This document shows, piece after piece, positions 7,503-14,048 of a DNA stretch of 16,593 nucleotides. The stretch is from Chlamydiae bacterium RIFCSPHIGHO2_12_FULL_49_9. GTDB taxonomy: Bacteria > Chlamydiota > Chlamydiia > Chlamydiales > SM23-39. Under the pieces are notes generated by a model. The model did not search any database, was not told where the DNA came from, and worked only from the letters and a program-made list of their open reading frames with translations. A program made the translations under genes and the position numbers. Position 1 is the stretch's first letter; the number at the start of each line of letters is the position of its first letter. Location of the stretch: contig MGLY01000077.1 in NCBI GenBank assembly GCA_001794935.1, positions 1 through 16,593 on the forward strand, given 5' to 3'.

Positions 7503-8658
7503 GGTCGAACTCGGTTTCCCAAGAAGTCCATCCATTTCCTTTAAGACATTCCCGAGAAAAGGAGTGGACATTTTCTAAAGAGAGGAGAAATTCTTCGCCT
7601 TTTTCCAACTTCTTAGCCACAAGTTTTTCCCGAAAAGATAAGGCGGCCAAAGCTCGGATGACTTCTTCGAGCATTTGGAGCTTATAGTGTTTTTTGGAAA
7701 GATATGTGGCAGCGGATGGAACTGCGACGAATGCGCTAAGAGAGAGGAAACACGCTAGATAAAAGGGAGCCAGGTAAAAACTCAAAATGATCGTTGCAAT
7801 GACTGCGACAACAGCTGCTATCTGAATGTAGCGGGCCGCTTTTTTCCCATCTTCTAATCGCTTATTAAATGTTGAAGAGAGTCTATCTACTCGGGTTGTT
7901 ATCGACTGTTTTCGCTTATGTAATGTGGTTTTTGCTGCTTGCTGCTCGGCGTAAGCCTCTTCATCAATTTGAGAAACGGGGGCAGGTTGGGGAGCTGCTG
8001 CCAGTTCTACCGGTTGAATCGGAGGTTCTACAATCAGTTCAGTCGGAGGAAGCGGCGCGCCGGATGCTTCTGGGGCTGGAGATGGTTCTTGTTGAGGGGA
8101 AGCCGCGGGCTTTGGGGGGCGAAGATCTTTAAATTGAGATGGAAGTTGTCCATCTTTCAAATTCTCTAAGCGATAGTCTACTCGTGTTTTCCAGGACGCC
8201 CCTCCGTCATAAGAGGAAACGGTTTCTAGGTCGTTCGGTGAATTAGGGCCTTTCCTAACTAACCAATGGATCGTCGGCTCTTTCGTGAAAAAGTCTGACG
8301 GTTTGACTTGAACACCGATAAACTCACCGTCAATTTCCGGTCTGGGGAGATCTTTAGTGGGAGTAGTCTCACAAAACTTTGGGGCTTCCTGAGGACGGAG
8401 GTCTGTAAACCCTGCATGCATTCCCCAAGTTTTTAATGTCAAAGGGCCTTCTAAAGTGCTACAAACCCAGGATTTCCATTTCCCTGAGCTTTGGAGAACG
8501 TGTCCATATATATAAGTTACTTTCTTCTTCTCGCCAAACAAAGAGCAAGTTCTTTCCTCTGCAGTGACCCATTGCACAGATGGCCCATTGACTCGGACGC
8601 CGATAAGCAGACCGTTGGTTGGCGGCTTGGGAAGATCAGGTGAAATTTGGCTGGCCAT
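7483..8658 (-). CDS. Unrecognised two-repeat protein with bilobed hydrophobic domain; candidate inclusion-membrane (Inc-like) protein
   Basis: I do not recognise this 391-residue protein. Residues 8-90 and 103-183 look like two copies of one domain: each opens with DLP(K/R)P, then G-xx-IGVxV, an aromatic pair (VQWV / IHWL), a WK motif (GKWKSWV / ASWKTRV), and ends with (F/Q)xxDLRP. Residues about 183-230 are a Pro/Ala/Glu-rich linker, and 235-275 are charged and helical. Residues 278-320 form two adjacent hydrophobic spans with a very short turn, then a 70-residue helical tail. A closely spaced hairpin of this kind is the signature of chlamydial inclusion-membrane proteins, although in those it is usually nearer the N-terminus. 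There is no signal peptide at the start. It runs against its neighbours between ftsQ and khpA, has its own promoter-like sequence, and lacks a clear ribosome binding site. Function unknown; the Inc idea is inference. Confidence 0.85.
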   Translation of the reverse strand: MASQISPDLPKPPTNGLLIGVRVNGPSVQWVTAEERTCSLFGEKKKVTYIYGHVLQSSGKWKSWVCSTLEGPLTLKTWGMHAGFTDLRPQEAPKFCETTPTKDLPRPEIDGEFIGVQVKPSDFFTKEPTIHWLVRKGPNSPNDLETVSSYDGGASWKTRVDYRLENLKDGQLPSQFKDLRPPKPAASPQQEPSPAPEASGAPLPPTELIVEPPIQPVELAAAPQPAPVSQIDEEAYAEQQAAKTTLHKRKQSITTRVDRLSSTFNKRLEDGKKAARYIQIAAVVAVIATIILSFYLAPFYLACFLSLSAFVAVPSAATYLSKKHYKLQMLEEVIRALAALSFREKLVAKKLEKGEEFLLSLENVHSFSRECLKGNGWTSWETEFDPSCRSQ

Positions 8659-8690
8659 ACAAAAATACGCTCTTTGTTTTATTTGAATTT

Positions 8691-8720
8691 ATTATACATT
8701 ATTTAGTAATAAAAGTATAT
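8691..8720 (-). promoter_or_regulatory. Putative promoter of the minus-strand two-repeat protein gene
   Basis: Read on the minus strand, a perfect TATAAT -10 element lies at 8696-8691, about 33 bp before the ATG at 8658, within a strongly AT-rich stretch. The -35 region (about 8714-8719) does not match TTGACA well, so only the -10 box is convincing. The placement fits a short 5' leader for the gene. Confidence 0.5.
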
Positions 8721-8800
8721 TAAACGTATTTTTATTATGTTATTGTAAATAAATTTTTTAAATAGGAGGGGTGGGGGCTTTTTTTGCCTTCTTTAAAAAA

Positions 8801-8829
8801 TTGAATTCAATGGGCCGTTTTCTTATGCT
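8801..8829 (+). promoter_or_regulatory. Putative sigma-66/sigma-70 type promoter for khpA-rsbV-miaA
   Basis: TTGAAT at 8801-8806 and TATGCT at 8824-8829 are separated by exactly 17 bp, a good housekeeping promoter layout. Transcription would begin near 8836, leaving a leader of only about 14 nt that holds the strong ribosome binding site GGAGGA (8839-8844) 5 nt before the khpA ATG. It probably serves khpA, the STAS gene and miaA, which follow without promoter-sized gaps. Confidence 0.6.
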
Positions 8830-8849
8830 GATTTGCTTGGAGGAAAAGT

Positions 8850-9080
8850 ATGGAAGAATTTGTAGCTTATCTAGTGAAAAATATGGTGGATGTGCCCGAT
8901 AAGGTCGACGTGAAGTGCGTCGAGGGGCCCGGGGGCATTTTGGTCGAGCTCCGCGTTGCCGCGGAAGATGTGGGTAAGGTCGTTGGGCGAAAAGGCAATG
9001 TGATTCGATCTTTGAGAACGCTCGTCATGACTATTGGCGCTCGGATGGGCCGCCGCATCCATTTGGAAATCATTCAATGA
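8850..9080 (+). CDS. khpA: KhpA-like KH-domain RNA-binding protein
   Basis: A 76-residue protein made of a single KH domain, the usual size for KhpA (YlqC family). The KH RNA-contact loop GxxG is visible as GRKG at 46-49 within VGKVVGRKGNVIRSLRTLV, and the protein ends in a typical short strand (GRRIHLEIIQ). Family members bind RNA broadly in the cytoplasm; in some Firmicutes KhpA pairs with KhpB and affects cell division and elongation. Here it is the first gene after the division operon, behind its own promoter and a strong GGAGGA site, and 13 bp upstream of the STAS gene. The family call is firm; the RNA targets and any division link are unknown. Confidence 0.9.
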   Translation: MEEFVAYLVKNMVDVPDKVDVKCVEGPGGILVELRVAAEDVGKVVGRKGNVIRSLRTLVMTIGARMGRRIHLEIIQ

Positions 9081-9093
9081 AAAGGGGGCCCTC

Positions 9094-9441
9094 ATGGGCG
9101 CATTCTTACGGATTGAGTTGGAAGAGATCGAAAACCGGGTGGTTCTTCGAATCAATGGGAGGCTGGATGCCGCTTCGGCTCCTCTTTTGGAGAAAAAGAT
9201 CAACTCGCTTATCGACGAGGGGCATCACCGTTTGATTCTCGATTTCTCGCAGGTCGATTACTTGAGCAGCGCCGGAATGAGGATTCTTCTCTCTTCAACA
9301 AAACTTTTAAAGGCGAAAAAGGGGTCTTTGATCCTCTTTTCAGTAGCAGCCGATGTAGAAGAGATCATCAAAATGGCCGGGTTCGACAAGATCCTTCACA
9401 TTTGCTCCACAGAAAAAGAAGCGCTTCAGTTTCAGAAGTGA
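9094..9441 (+). CDS. rsbV: STAS-domain anti-anti-sigma factor, RsbV-like
   Basis: A 115-residue single STAS domain, the normal size for SpoIIAA/RsbV antagonists, which bind an RsbW-type anti-sigma kinase and are switched off by phosphorylation on a serine. The phosphorylation loop VDYLSSAGMRIL is at about 54-65, with Ser59 in the position of the target serine by comparison with the DSSG motif of SpoIIAA. I start it at ATG 9094, preceded by AAGGGGG at 9082-9087; the frame stays open 60 bp further into khpA but has no better start. By position after ftsQ and before miaA it corresponds to the chlamydial second RsbV (RsbV2), part of a partner-switching module whose kinase and phosphatase are not in this window. 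It ends just before miaA. Confidence 0.88.
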   Translation: MGAFLRIELEEIENRVVLRINGRLDAASAPLLEKKINSLIDEGHHRLILDFSQVDYLSSAGMRILLSSTKLLKAKKGSLILFSVAADVEEIIKMAGFDKILHICSTEKEALQFQK

Positions 9442-9450
9442 GGAGTGGGT

Positions 9451-10446
9451 TTGAAGCACTCTCTTCTTCATCCTATCCCTCTCAAGCAAAAGGTTTTTCC
9501 CAAAGGAAAGAAAAAGAGGGTGATTGTCATTGCCGGGCCTACGGGGGCGGGAAAGACGCAGCTGTCTCTCTCTTTGGCTCAGGCAATTGGGGGGGAGGTC
9601 CTCTCCGCCGACTCGATGCAGGTTTATCGAGGGATGGATGTGGGCACAGCGAAAGTATCTGCGGAAGAAAGAGCCCTCATCGCCCATCATTTGATCGATA
9701 TTTGCGATTTGCCGGAGCTCTTCAACGTCGCCGAATTTTATCACTCTGCGGCCGGGGCTTTTAGAGAGATCTTCGCAAGAGAAAATGTGCCGATTGTCGC
9801 AGGCGGGTCGGGCTTTTATATCCCCTCTCTTTTGTATGGGCCGCCGCTCGGGCCCCCCTCAGTCCCCGAAATCAGAGAGCAGCTCGATCGGCAGATGCGG
9901 GATCTCGGCCCTGAGGTGCTTTACGAGAGACTCCAGCTTCTCGATCCCGATTACGCAGAGACCATTTCCGAATACGACAAGCATAAGATCGTGCGGGCTC
10001 TTGAAATCATGACTCTATCTGAAAGAAGAGTCAGCGATTTTCCAAAGGCTAAAGAGGTTCTCGATCCCCAATATGATTTTCGGTGCTGGTTTATCTACTA
10101 TCCAAAAGAGAGGCTCTATTCGCGGATTGAACTTCGGTGCGATGAGATGATTCGAAAAGGGCTCATTGATGAGGTGCGCGAACTCAATACAAAAGGACTT
10201 CGGGAAAATCCATCCGCATCGCAGGCGATCGGCTACAAGCAGGCGCTTCGCTTTTTAGACAGTTCTCAGACAAAAGAAGATATGGAAAAGTTTGTCTCCG
10301 ATTTTAAAAAGGCCTCTCGCCATTACGCCAAAAGACAGTTTACCTGGTTTCGAAAAGAGCCTCTTTTCCGCTGGCTCAACGTAGAGGAGCACAATCCCGA
10401 AAGGCTCAAGGAGCTGATCCTGCAAGATTTTGAGCAAGGGTACTAG
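9451..10446 (+). CDS. miaA: tRNA dimethylallyltransferase MiaA
   Basis: Cytoplasmic enzyme that adds a dimethylallyl group to N6 of A37 in tRNAs reading codons that begin with U. It is 331 residues from the chosen start. Signatures are the P-loop GPTGAGKT (29-36), DSMQVYRGMDVGTAK (54-68), GGSGFYI (118-124, usually GGTGLY) and YAKRQFTWFR (292-301). I chose the TTG at 9451 because GAGGAG at 9440-9445 lies 5 nt upstream; a GTG at 9445 would sit on that site. It begins 10 bp after the rsbV stop. The first 20 residues are basic and not conserved, so the exact start is uncertain. About 100 bp without a gene follow. Confidence 0.95.
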   Translation: MKHSLLHPIPLKQKVFPKGKKKRVIVIAGPTGAGKTQLSLSLAQAIGGEVLSADSMQVYRGMDVGTAKVSAEERALIAHHLIDICDLPELFNVAEFYHSAAGAFREIFARENVPIVAGGSGFYIPSLLYGPPLGPPSVPEIREQLDRQMRDLGPEVLYERLQLLDPDYAETISEYDKHKIVRALEIMTLSERRVSDFPKAKEVLDPQYDFRCWFIYYPKERLYSRIELRCDEMIRKGLIDEVRELNTKGLRENPSASQAIGYKQALRFLDSSQTKEDMEKFVSDFKKASRHYAKRQFTWFRKEPLFRWLNVEEHNPERLKELILQDFEQGY

Positions 10447-10503
10447 AGATTTTCGCTCGCCTCGAGAGGAAAAGTCTTTCAAGAAAAGCGAATTTGGATT
10501 AAA

Positions 10504-10532
10504 TTGCTCCTTTCGTTCTTGTTTTTTTTAAT
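10504..10532 (+). promoter_or_regulatory. Possible promoter for the coiled-coil protein gene
   Basis: The 102 bp between miaA and the next gene contain TTGCTC (10504-10509) and TTTAAT (10527-10532), 17 bp apart and just upstream of the ATG at 10549. The match is modest and the spacer is T-rich. The same gap holds a weak TTCGCT/AGCGAA inverted repeat with a long loop and no T-run in the right place, so I see no convincing terminator for miaA. Confidence 0.3.
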
Positions 10533-10548
10533 CTTAAGGCTTTGAAAT

Positions 10549-12186
10549 ATGACATCCCCTTCCGACTCTTCCATCCCCTCCGATATTGACTCTGAAACAG
10601 CCCTCTCAACCCCTTCGGCTCCAAGCCCTTCTGAGAATCAGGAGCAAAAAATAAGCCCTCTCTTTAAAGAGTTTACGGAGAAGCTCTCTTCACTCCCCAC
10701 GCCGGAGGAGAAGATCGCCTGCGGCCTTACCTTCATGCAGAGTTCGATTTCCCAAGAGGGGAGCCCCCGTTTCCGCGAGTTTTGGGAAGCGCGCCGCGTC
10801 GTCCTTCCATTTTTCAAGGAAAACCTCAATCCGGCAATCCGCTCTAAACTCTGGGGCGATTATGTAGAGCTGACTGTTGAAGCGAGAAGATTGAAAGAGA
10901 TCCTGGAAGAGCAGAGCCTTTTTGCGATGGAGCAGATCGATCTTGCAATCAAAGCGATCGAAGCGGATATGAATGGCTTCCAGGCGCTGCTCGCTCAGGG
11001 AGCAGGCATCCCATTTGGCCAAGTTGCGGAGACGATTAGAGACAAAATCGGCGTCTATCAGAAAATTCAGTCTGAACTCAATCTCCTCAACACACTTGCA
11101 AGCAGACTGAACGGTCTTCGCAAAGAGATCATCAAAACGGATATGAGGATTCGGTTTAAAACCAAATTCTTCAAGAGACTCTCCGATGTGGGCGATCAGA
11201 TCTTTCCGAAGAGAAAGGAGCTCATTGAAGCGGTCAGCGATGAGTTTGAAAAGGATGTCGATCGATTTATCGGCGAATACTTCAAAGGGGATCAAGCCTC
11301 CGGCGCTCCTTATTATGCGCTTCGCGAAGAGATCAAATCGCTTCAGGGGACAGCCAAATTCCTCACCTTGAACAGCTCTGTCTTCACTCGCACCAGATTG
11401 AAACTGAGCGAGTGCTGGGACAAAGTGAAAGTGCTTGAGAAAGAGCACAAAAAAGAGGTGATGGAGAGAAAGCAGGCCTCCTCTGAGCAGAAACAGTCCA
11501 TTCAGACTCTGATCGATGAGCTCAAGGCGAAAGGACACTCGCTGAATCTACGCGAGCTCGATCTGGAGATCGATCGGATCTTCAAAGAGATGCGAGGCCT
11601 TCCTTTGCACCGAGACGATGTGCGCGCCCTTCAAGGAGAACTTCACCAACTGAGAGCGCCTCTATTGGCGGCTCAAGAGCAAAGAGCGCGCGAGCTTGAG
11701 GCTCAGGAAAAAGAAAAAATCCGCCTGAAGAAAGAAAAGGTAATTTCTCTGAAAGAGCGGATTGCTCAGCTCCTCAAAGACGGGGAGAGAATGGAGCTCG
11801 AAGTGTTGATCAGCGCATTTAGCGAGATCCAAGCCCAAATCGAGCAGTTGGAAGCTTCGAAAATCGAAAAGCAGCAAATTGAAAGAACGCTTCGCCCCCT
11901 GAAGGACTTCATTGCGGATAAAAAAGAGCACTCTCTTCTCAATTTAAGCGAAGATGACAAGAAGACGCTCGAGAATCTGCGGCTTGTGTTGCAGCAGAAA
12001 AAGGAGCGGCGCCAGGAAATTAAAAACCAACTGGAGATCTATCGCAAGGCAGTCGGCAGCTCGAGTCTCGACTTTGAGAAAGCGATGCATTATCGCGAGT
12101 TGATGGATCAGGAAAAAGAGCGGCTGGAGAAGGCAAATGCCGCAATTGATGAGATTGAACAGAAAATCTCCGAGCTGGAATCTTGA
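10549..12186 (+). CDS. Large coiled-coil hypothetical protein
   Basis: A 545-residue protein that I cannot assign to a function. Residues 1-34 are Ser/Pro/Thr-rich and probably disordered. Residues 35-150 look globular and mainly helical (KIACGLTFMQSS, FREFWEARRVVLPFF). From about 290 to the end the sequence is a run of Glu/Lys/Leu/Gln-rich heptad-like segments typical of long coiled coils (for example ELEAQEKEKIRLKKEKVISL), closing with QEKERLEKANAAIDEIEQKI. No signal peptide or membrane span is seen. The position before nadD and rsfS, and the size, recall the coiled-coil protein CT768 that sits just before ybeB in C. trachomatis; I infer orthology from position only. AAGG at 10536-10539 is a plausible binding site. 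Its stop overlaps the next gene in TTGA. Confidence 0.9.
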   Translation: MTSPSDSSIPSDIDSETALSTPSAPSPSENQEQKISPLFKEFTEKLSSLPTPEEKIACGLTFMQSSISQEGSPRFREFWEARRVVLPFFKENLNPAIRSKLWGDYVELTVEARRLKEILEEQSLFAMEQIDLAIKAIEADMNGFQALLAQGAGIPFGQVAETIRDKIGVYQKIQSELNLLNTLASRLNGLRKEIIKTDMRIRFKTKFFKRLSDVGDQIFPKRKELIEAVSDEFEKDVDRFIGEYFKGDQASGAPYYALREEIKSLQGTAKFLTLNSSVFTRTRLKLSECWDKVKVLEKEHKKEVMERKQASSEQKQSIQTLIDELKAKGHSLNLRELDLEIDRIFKEMRGLPLHRDDVRALQGELHQLRAPLLAAQEQRARELEAQEKEKIRLKKEKVISLKERIAQLLKDGERMELEVLISAFSEIQAQIEQLEASKIEKQQIERTLRPLKDFIADKKEHSLLNLSEDDKKTLENLRLVLQQKKERRQEIKNQLEIYRKAVGSSSLDFEKAMHYRELMDQEKERLEKANAAIDEIEQKISELES

Positions 12187-12821
12187 AAGGGACGCTGGCA
12201 ATTTTTGATCTGGATCGAACTTTTGTCCGCAAAAATAGCAGCTTCTCCTTTTATTTTTATTTGCTCTACCGGGGAGTTCTTCCCCGGTCGACCCTTTTTA
12301 GCGTCCTTCCCATTTTCGTCCGTTACCGCTTAAGAAAGCTCTCATTAAAAAAACTGCACGCGCTTGTCTTTAGAGCCATTTTGAAGGGGAAATCGAAAGC
12401 TCTTTTCCTGAAGGGAATTGAGGCGTTCCTCGACCCTTTTTTGAAAGAGTCTCTCAACCCGGCCGTCTTTAGCCGATTTTTAGAGGCGAAAAGAAAGGGC
12501 TCTTACACTTTTTTGCTTTCGAGTTCGCCCGATTTTCTTGTGGAGGCCATCGCCCTCCGTTTTGGTTTTGATCAGTGGCAGGGCACCGAATATGCAGTTG
12601 ACAAGGAGGGCTTTTTTTGCCACATTTCATCCTTGATTGAGGGGACGGCAAAACTCAAGATCGCAATCGAGGCGGCAGCATCTTTTACGACAACCGTCGC
12701 TTATTCCGATAGCGAAGACGATTTGCCCCTTTTGAATTGGGCAAAAAAAGCGGTCGTTGTGAAACCGGATCCCAAGCTCAAAAAGCAAGCTCTATTGAAC
12801 GCATGGGAGATCATCGGATGA
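12183..12821 (+). CDS. HAD-superfamily subfamily IB phosphatase (SerB/CicA-like)
   Basis: A 212-residue cytoplasmic hydrolase of the haloacid dehalogenase superfamily, subfamily IB. All four motifs are present: motif I FDLDRT (8-13, nucleophile Asp9 and acid/base Asp11), motif II LLSSSPD (111-117), the motif III lysine in EGTAKLK (153-159), and motif IV YSDSEDD (174-180) that binds Mg2+. A helical cap lies between motifs I and II (about 20-100). The substrate cannot be read from the sequence; relatives act on phosphoserine or other small phosphomonoesters, so I give no symbol. The start is a TTG overlapping the previous stop (TTGA) with only a weak GGA upstream, suggesting coupling. It overlaps nadD in ATGA. 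Confidence 0.88.
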   Translation: MKGTLAIFDLDRTFVRKNSSFSFYFYLLYRGVLPRSTLFSVLPIFVRYRLRKLSLKKLHALVFRAILKGKSKALFLKGIEAFLDPFLKESLNPAVFSRFLEAKRKGSYTFLLSSSPDFLVEAIALRFGFDQWQGTEYAVDKEGFFCHISSLIEGTAKLKIAIEAAASFTTTVAYSDSEDDLPLLNWAKKAVVVKPDPKLKKQALLNAWEIIG

Positions 12822-13384
12822 AAAAAGTGGGATTTTTTGGAGGCAGTTTCGATCCGATCCACTTCGGCCACATCAACCTCGCTTTGGAACTTCTGGAAAA
12901 AAGACACCTCGACGAGGCGCTCTTTTGTCCCGCTTTTTGCTCTCCCTTTAAAGGAGATCACCCCCCCTCTTTGTCTAAACTGGAGCGCCTCGAGCTCTTA
13001 AAGCTCGCCCTTGAAGGCGTGCCTCATGCGAGGATTTCCACCCTCGAACTCGATCGGGAGGGCCCCTCCTACACCGTCGATACGATCCGAGAGCTTTTAA
13101 AGCTCGAAAAGAGCTCGTTTCGGCTCCTCCTCTCCGAAGAGGCTGCCGAGCGGATTATGGAGTGGAGGGAGGCTCAAGAGCTGGTCCGGCTGGCGCCCCC
13201 CTTGGTTGGGGTCAGAGATCCGTCCTCTTCTTCAAAAGGGCCCTTTGAGAGGGTGCGAACGCGGGTTTTTGAGGTCTCCAGCACCGAGATTCGGGAGAGG
13301 TTAAAGAGAGGACTTTACTGCGGCCATCTCATTCCACCGAAAGCTCTAGACTACATCCTGCAAAACGGGTTATACTCGCGCTAG
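12818..13384 (+). CDS. nadD: Nicotinate-nucleotide adenylyltransferase NadD
   Basis: A 188-residue cytoplasmic enzyme that converts nicotinate mononucleotide and ATP into deamido-NAD. The nucleotidyltransferase signature GSFDPIHFGH is at 9-18, and the C-terminal SSTEIRERL (154-162) matches the family's (I)SSTxIR. PSYTVDTIREL is also typical. The mid-protein motif usually written (F/L)xxGxD followed by WxxW is altered here to FRLLLSEEAAERIMEW, so Gly and Asp appear as Ser and Glu. I start it at ATG 12818, overlapping the HAD gene by ATGA and preceded by GGGAGA at 12805-12810; the longer frame from 12737 adds 27 residues before the conserved first strand and is rejected. The stop TAG abuts a long palindrome. 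Confidence 0.92.
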   Translation: MKKVGFFGGSFDPIHFGHINLALELLEKRHLDEALFCPAFCSPFKGDHPPSLSKLERLELLKLALEGVPHARISTLELDREGPSYTVDTIRELLKLEKSSFRLLLSEEAAERIMEWREAQELVRLAPPLVGVRDPSSSSKGPFERVRTRVFEVSSTEIRERLKRGLYCGHLIPPKALDYILQNGLYSR

Positions 13385-13554
13385 AAATTGTTAATTGGCT
13401 TAGATTTCGTCGAGTTTTTGGATTATTTTGGCCGATTTTCGATCCTTTTGGCGGGGGTAATATACTGTTTGTCGATATGACCCCCGCCAAAAGGATCGAA
13501 AATCGGCTCAAAAGAACCGAAAAATCGACAGAAACTAAGTCAACTAACAATTTC
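13384..13554. repeat. 171 bp imperfect palindrome (75 bp arms) between nadD and rsfS
   Basis: The arms 13384-13458 and 13480-13554 are inverted copies of each other, matching at about 63 of 75 positions by hand alignment with no gaps. The inner 28 bp next to the loop are identical (GCCGATTTTCG followed by ATCCTTTTGGCGGGGGT), as are the outermost 10 bp (GAAATTGTTA). The loop is 21 nt (13459-13479). The left arm begins at the last base of the nadD TAG. Possible identities are a palindromic MITE-like element, or a long stem used as a terminator or RNA-processing site; there is no U-run immediately after the stem. No clear target-site duplication is seen. Confidence 0.9.
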
Positions 13555-13560
13555 CGGAAT

Positions 13561-13578
13561 TTTTCCCTAGTGGGAAAA
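13561..13578 (+). other. Small hairpin in the rsfS upstream region
   Basis: TTTTCCC (13561-13567) and GGGAAAA (13572-13578) pair as a 7 bp stem with a TAGT loop, followed by a T-rich stretch at 13587-13596. It lies between the 171 bp palindrome and the rsfS start. It could be a weak terminator for nadD or an rsfS leader hairpin; the stem is short and the T-run is interrupted and displaced, so neither is established. Confidence 0.35.
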
Positions 13579-13603
13579 GAGTTAAGTTTTTATTTTGCAG
13601 ACT

Positions 13604-13978
13604 ATGAGCAGTACCCCTCTGGAAGCCCTCAACGCGATTGCGCAGGTCATTTATGACAAAAAAGGATTTAATATCCTTGCGCTCGACGTGATGGGCCTTT
13701 CCAGTATCACTGACTTTCTCCTCATCGCTGAGGGGAATATCGATAGACACGTGGCCTCAATTGGCCGCGCGGTTGTCGAGGAGCTCAGACAAAAAGGGTA
13801 CACTTTCGTCCACACCGAAGGTCTCCAATCAGGAGACTGGGTTGTCTTGGACATCGGCGGAATCATGGTCCACCTCTTTACGCCTGGCCAGCGAGAAAGG
13901 TATGCGTTAGAGCGGCTTTGGGTGGATAGCAAGATTGTGGACCTCGATATCGATGTCTCTAAGCCTGCCATCGGATAA
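13604..13978 (+). CDS. rsfS: Ribosomal silencing factor RsfS (YbeB/Iojap family)
   Basis: A 124-residue protein covering a full RsfS domain. Family marks are the stretch NILALDVMGLSSITDFLLIA (24-43), GNIDRHVASI, HTEGLQSGDWVVLDIG and the end segment MVHLFTPGQRERYALERLW. RsfS binds ribosomal protein L14 (uL14) on the large subunit and blocks subunit joining, lowering translation in slow-growth states. I use the ATG at 13604; an in-frame TTG three codons upstream (13595) is also possible, and neither has a clear ribosome binding site. It stands alone between the first palindrome and the helicase. In C. trachomatis this gene (CT769) lies next to fabF, matching its place here apart from the intervening helicase. 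Confidence 0.93.
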   Translation: MSSTPLEALNAIAQVIYDKKGFNILALDVMGLSSITDFLLIAEGNIDRHVASIGRAVVEELRQKGYTFVHTEGLQSGDWVVLDIGGIMVHLFTPGQRERYALERLWVDSKIVDLDIDVSKPAIG

Positions 13979-14048
13979 GAAGGTATTTCTTTAAAATATT
14001 TTTTTCTCACTATCCCAATTTAACAATTTTTAAAAAAAAAGAGAAAAA

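Noticed and set aside
7869..8169. Plus-strand frames of 76-87 codons inside the minus-strand unknown gene
   Set aside because: They mirror the proline-rich linker and membrane-adjacent region of the minus gene; the minus frame is far longer, has internal repeats and a TATAAT box upstream.
8764..8790. G-rich run followed by T-run as a possible terminator
   Set aside because: Only a 3 bp stem (GGC/GCC) surrounds the T-run, with no complementary C-rich arm, so an intrinsic terminator is not supported.
9034..9093. Upstream extension of the STAS gene by 20 codons into khpA
   Set aside because: The extra residues are not STAS-like, and the ATG at 9094 has AAGGGGG at a proper distance.
10447..10500. 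Possible terminator hairpin after miaA (TTCGCT/AGCGAA)
   Set aside because: The stem is 6 bp with a loop of over 30 nt and no following U-run.
10690..11538. 282-codon open frame on the minus strand inside the coiled-coil gene
   Set aside because: It is opposite a gene rich in Glu, Lys and Leu codons, which leaves few antisense stops. Its translation shows no motif and there is no ribosome binding site or promoter.
12737..12817. Upstream extension of nadD by 27 codons
   Set aside because: It precedes the conserved KKVGFFGGSFDP start, lies within the HAD gene, and the ATG at 12818 has GGGAGA upstream.
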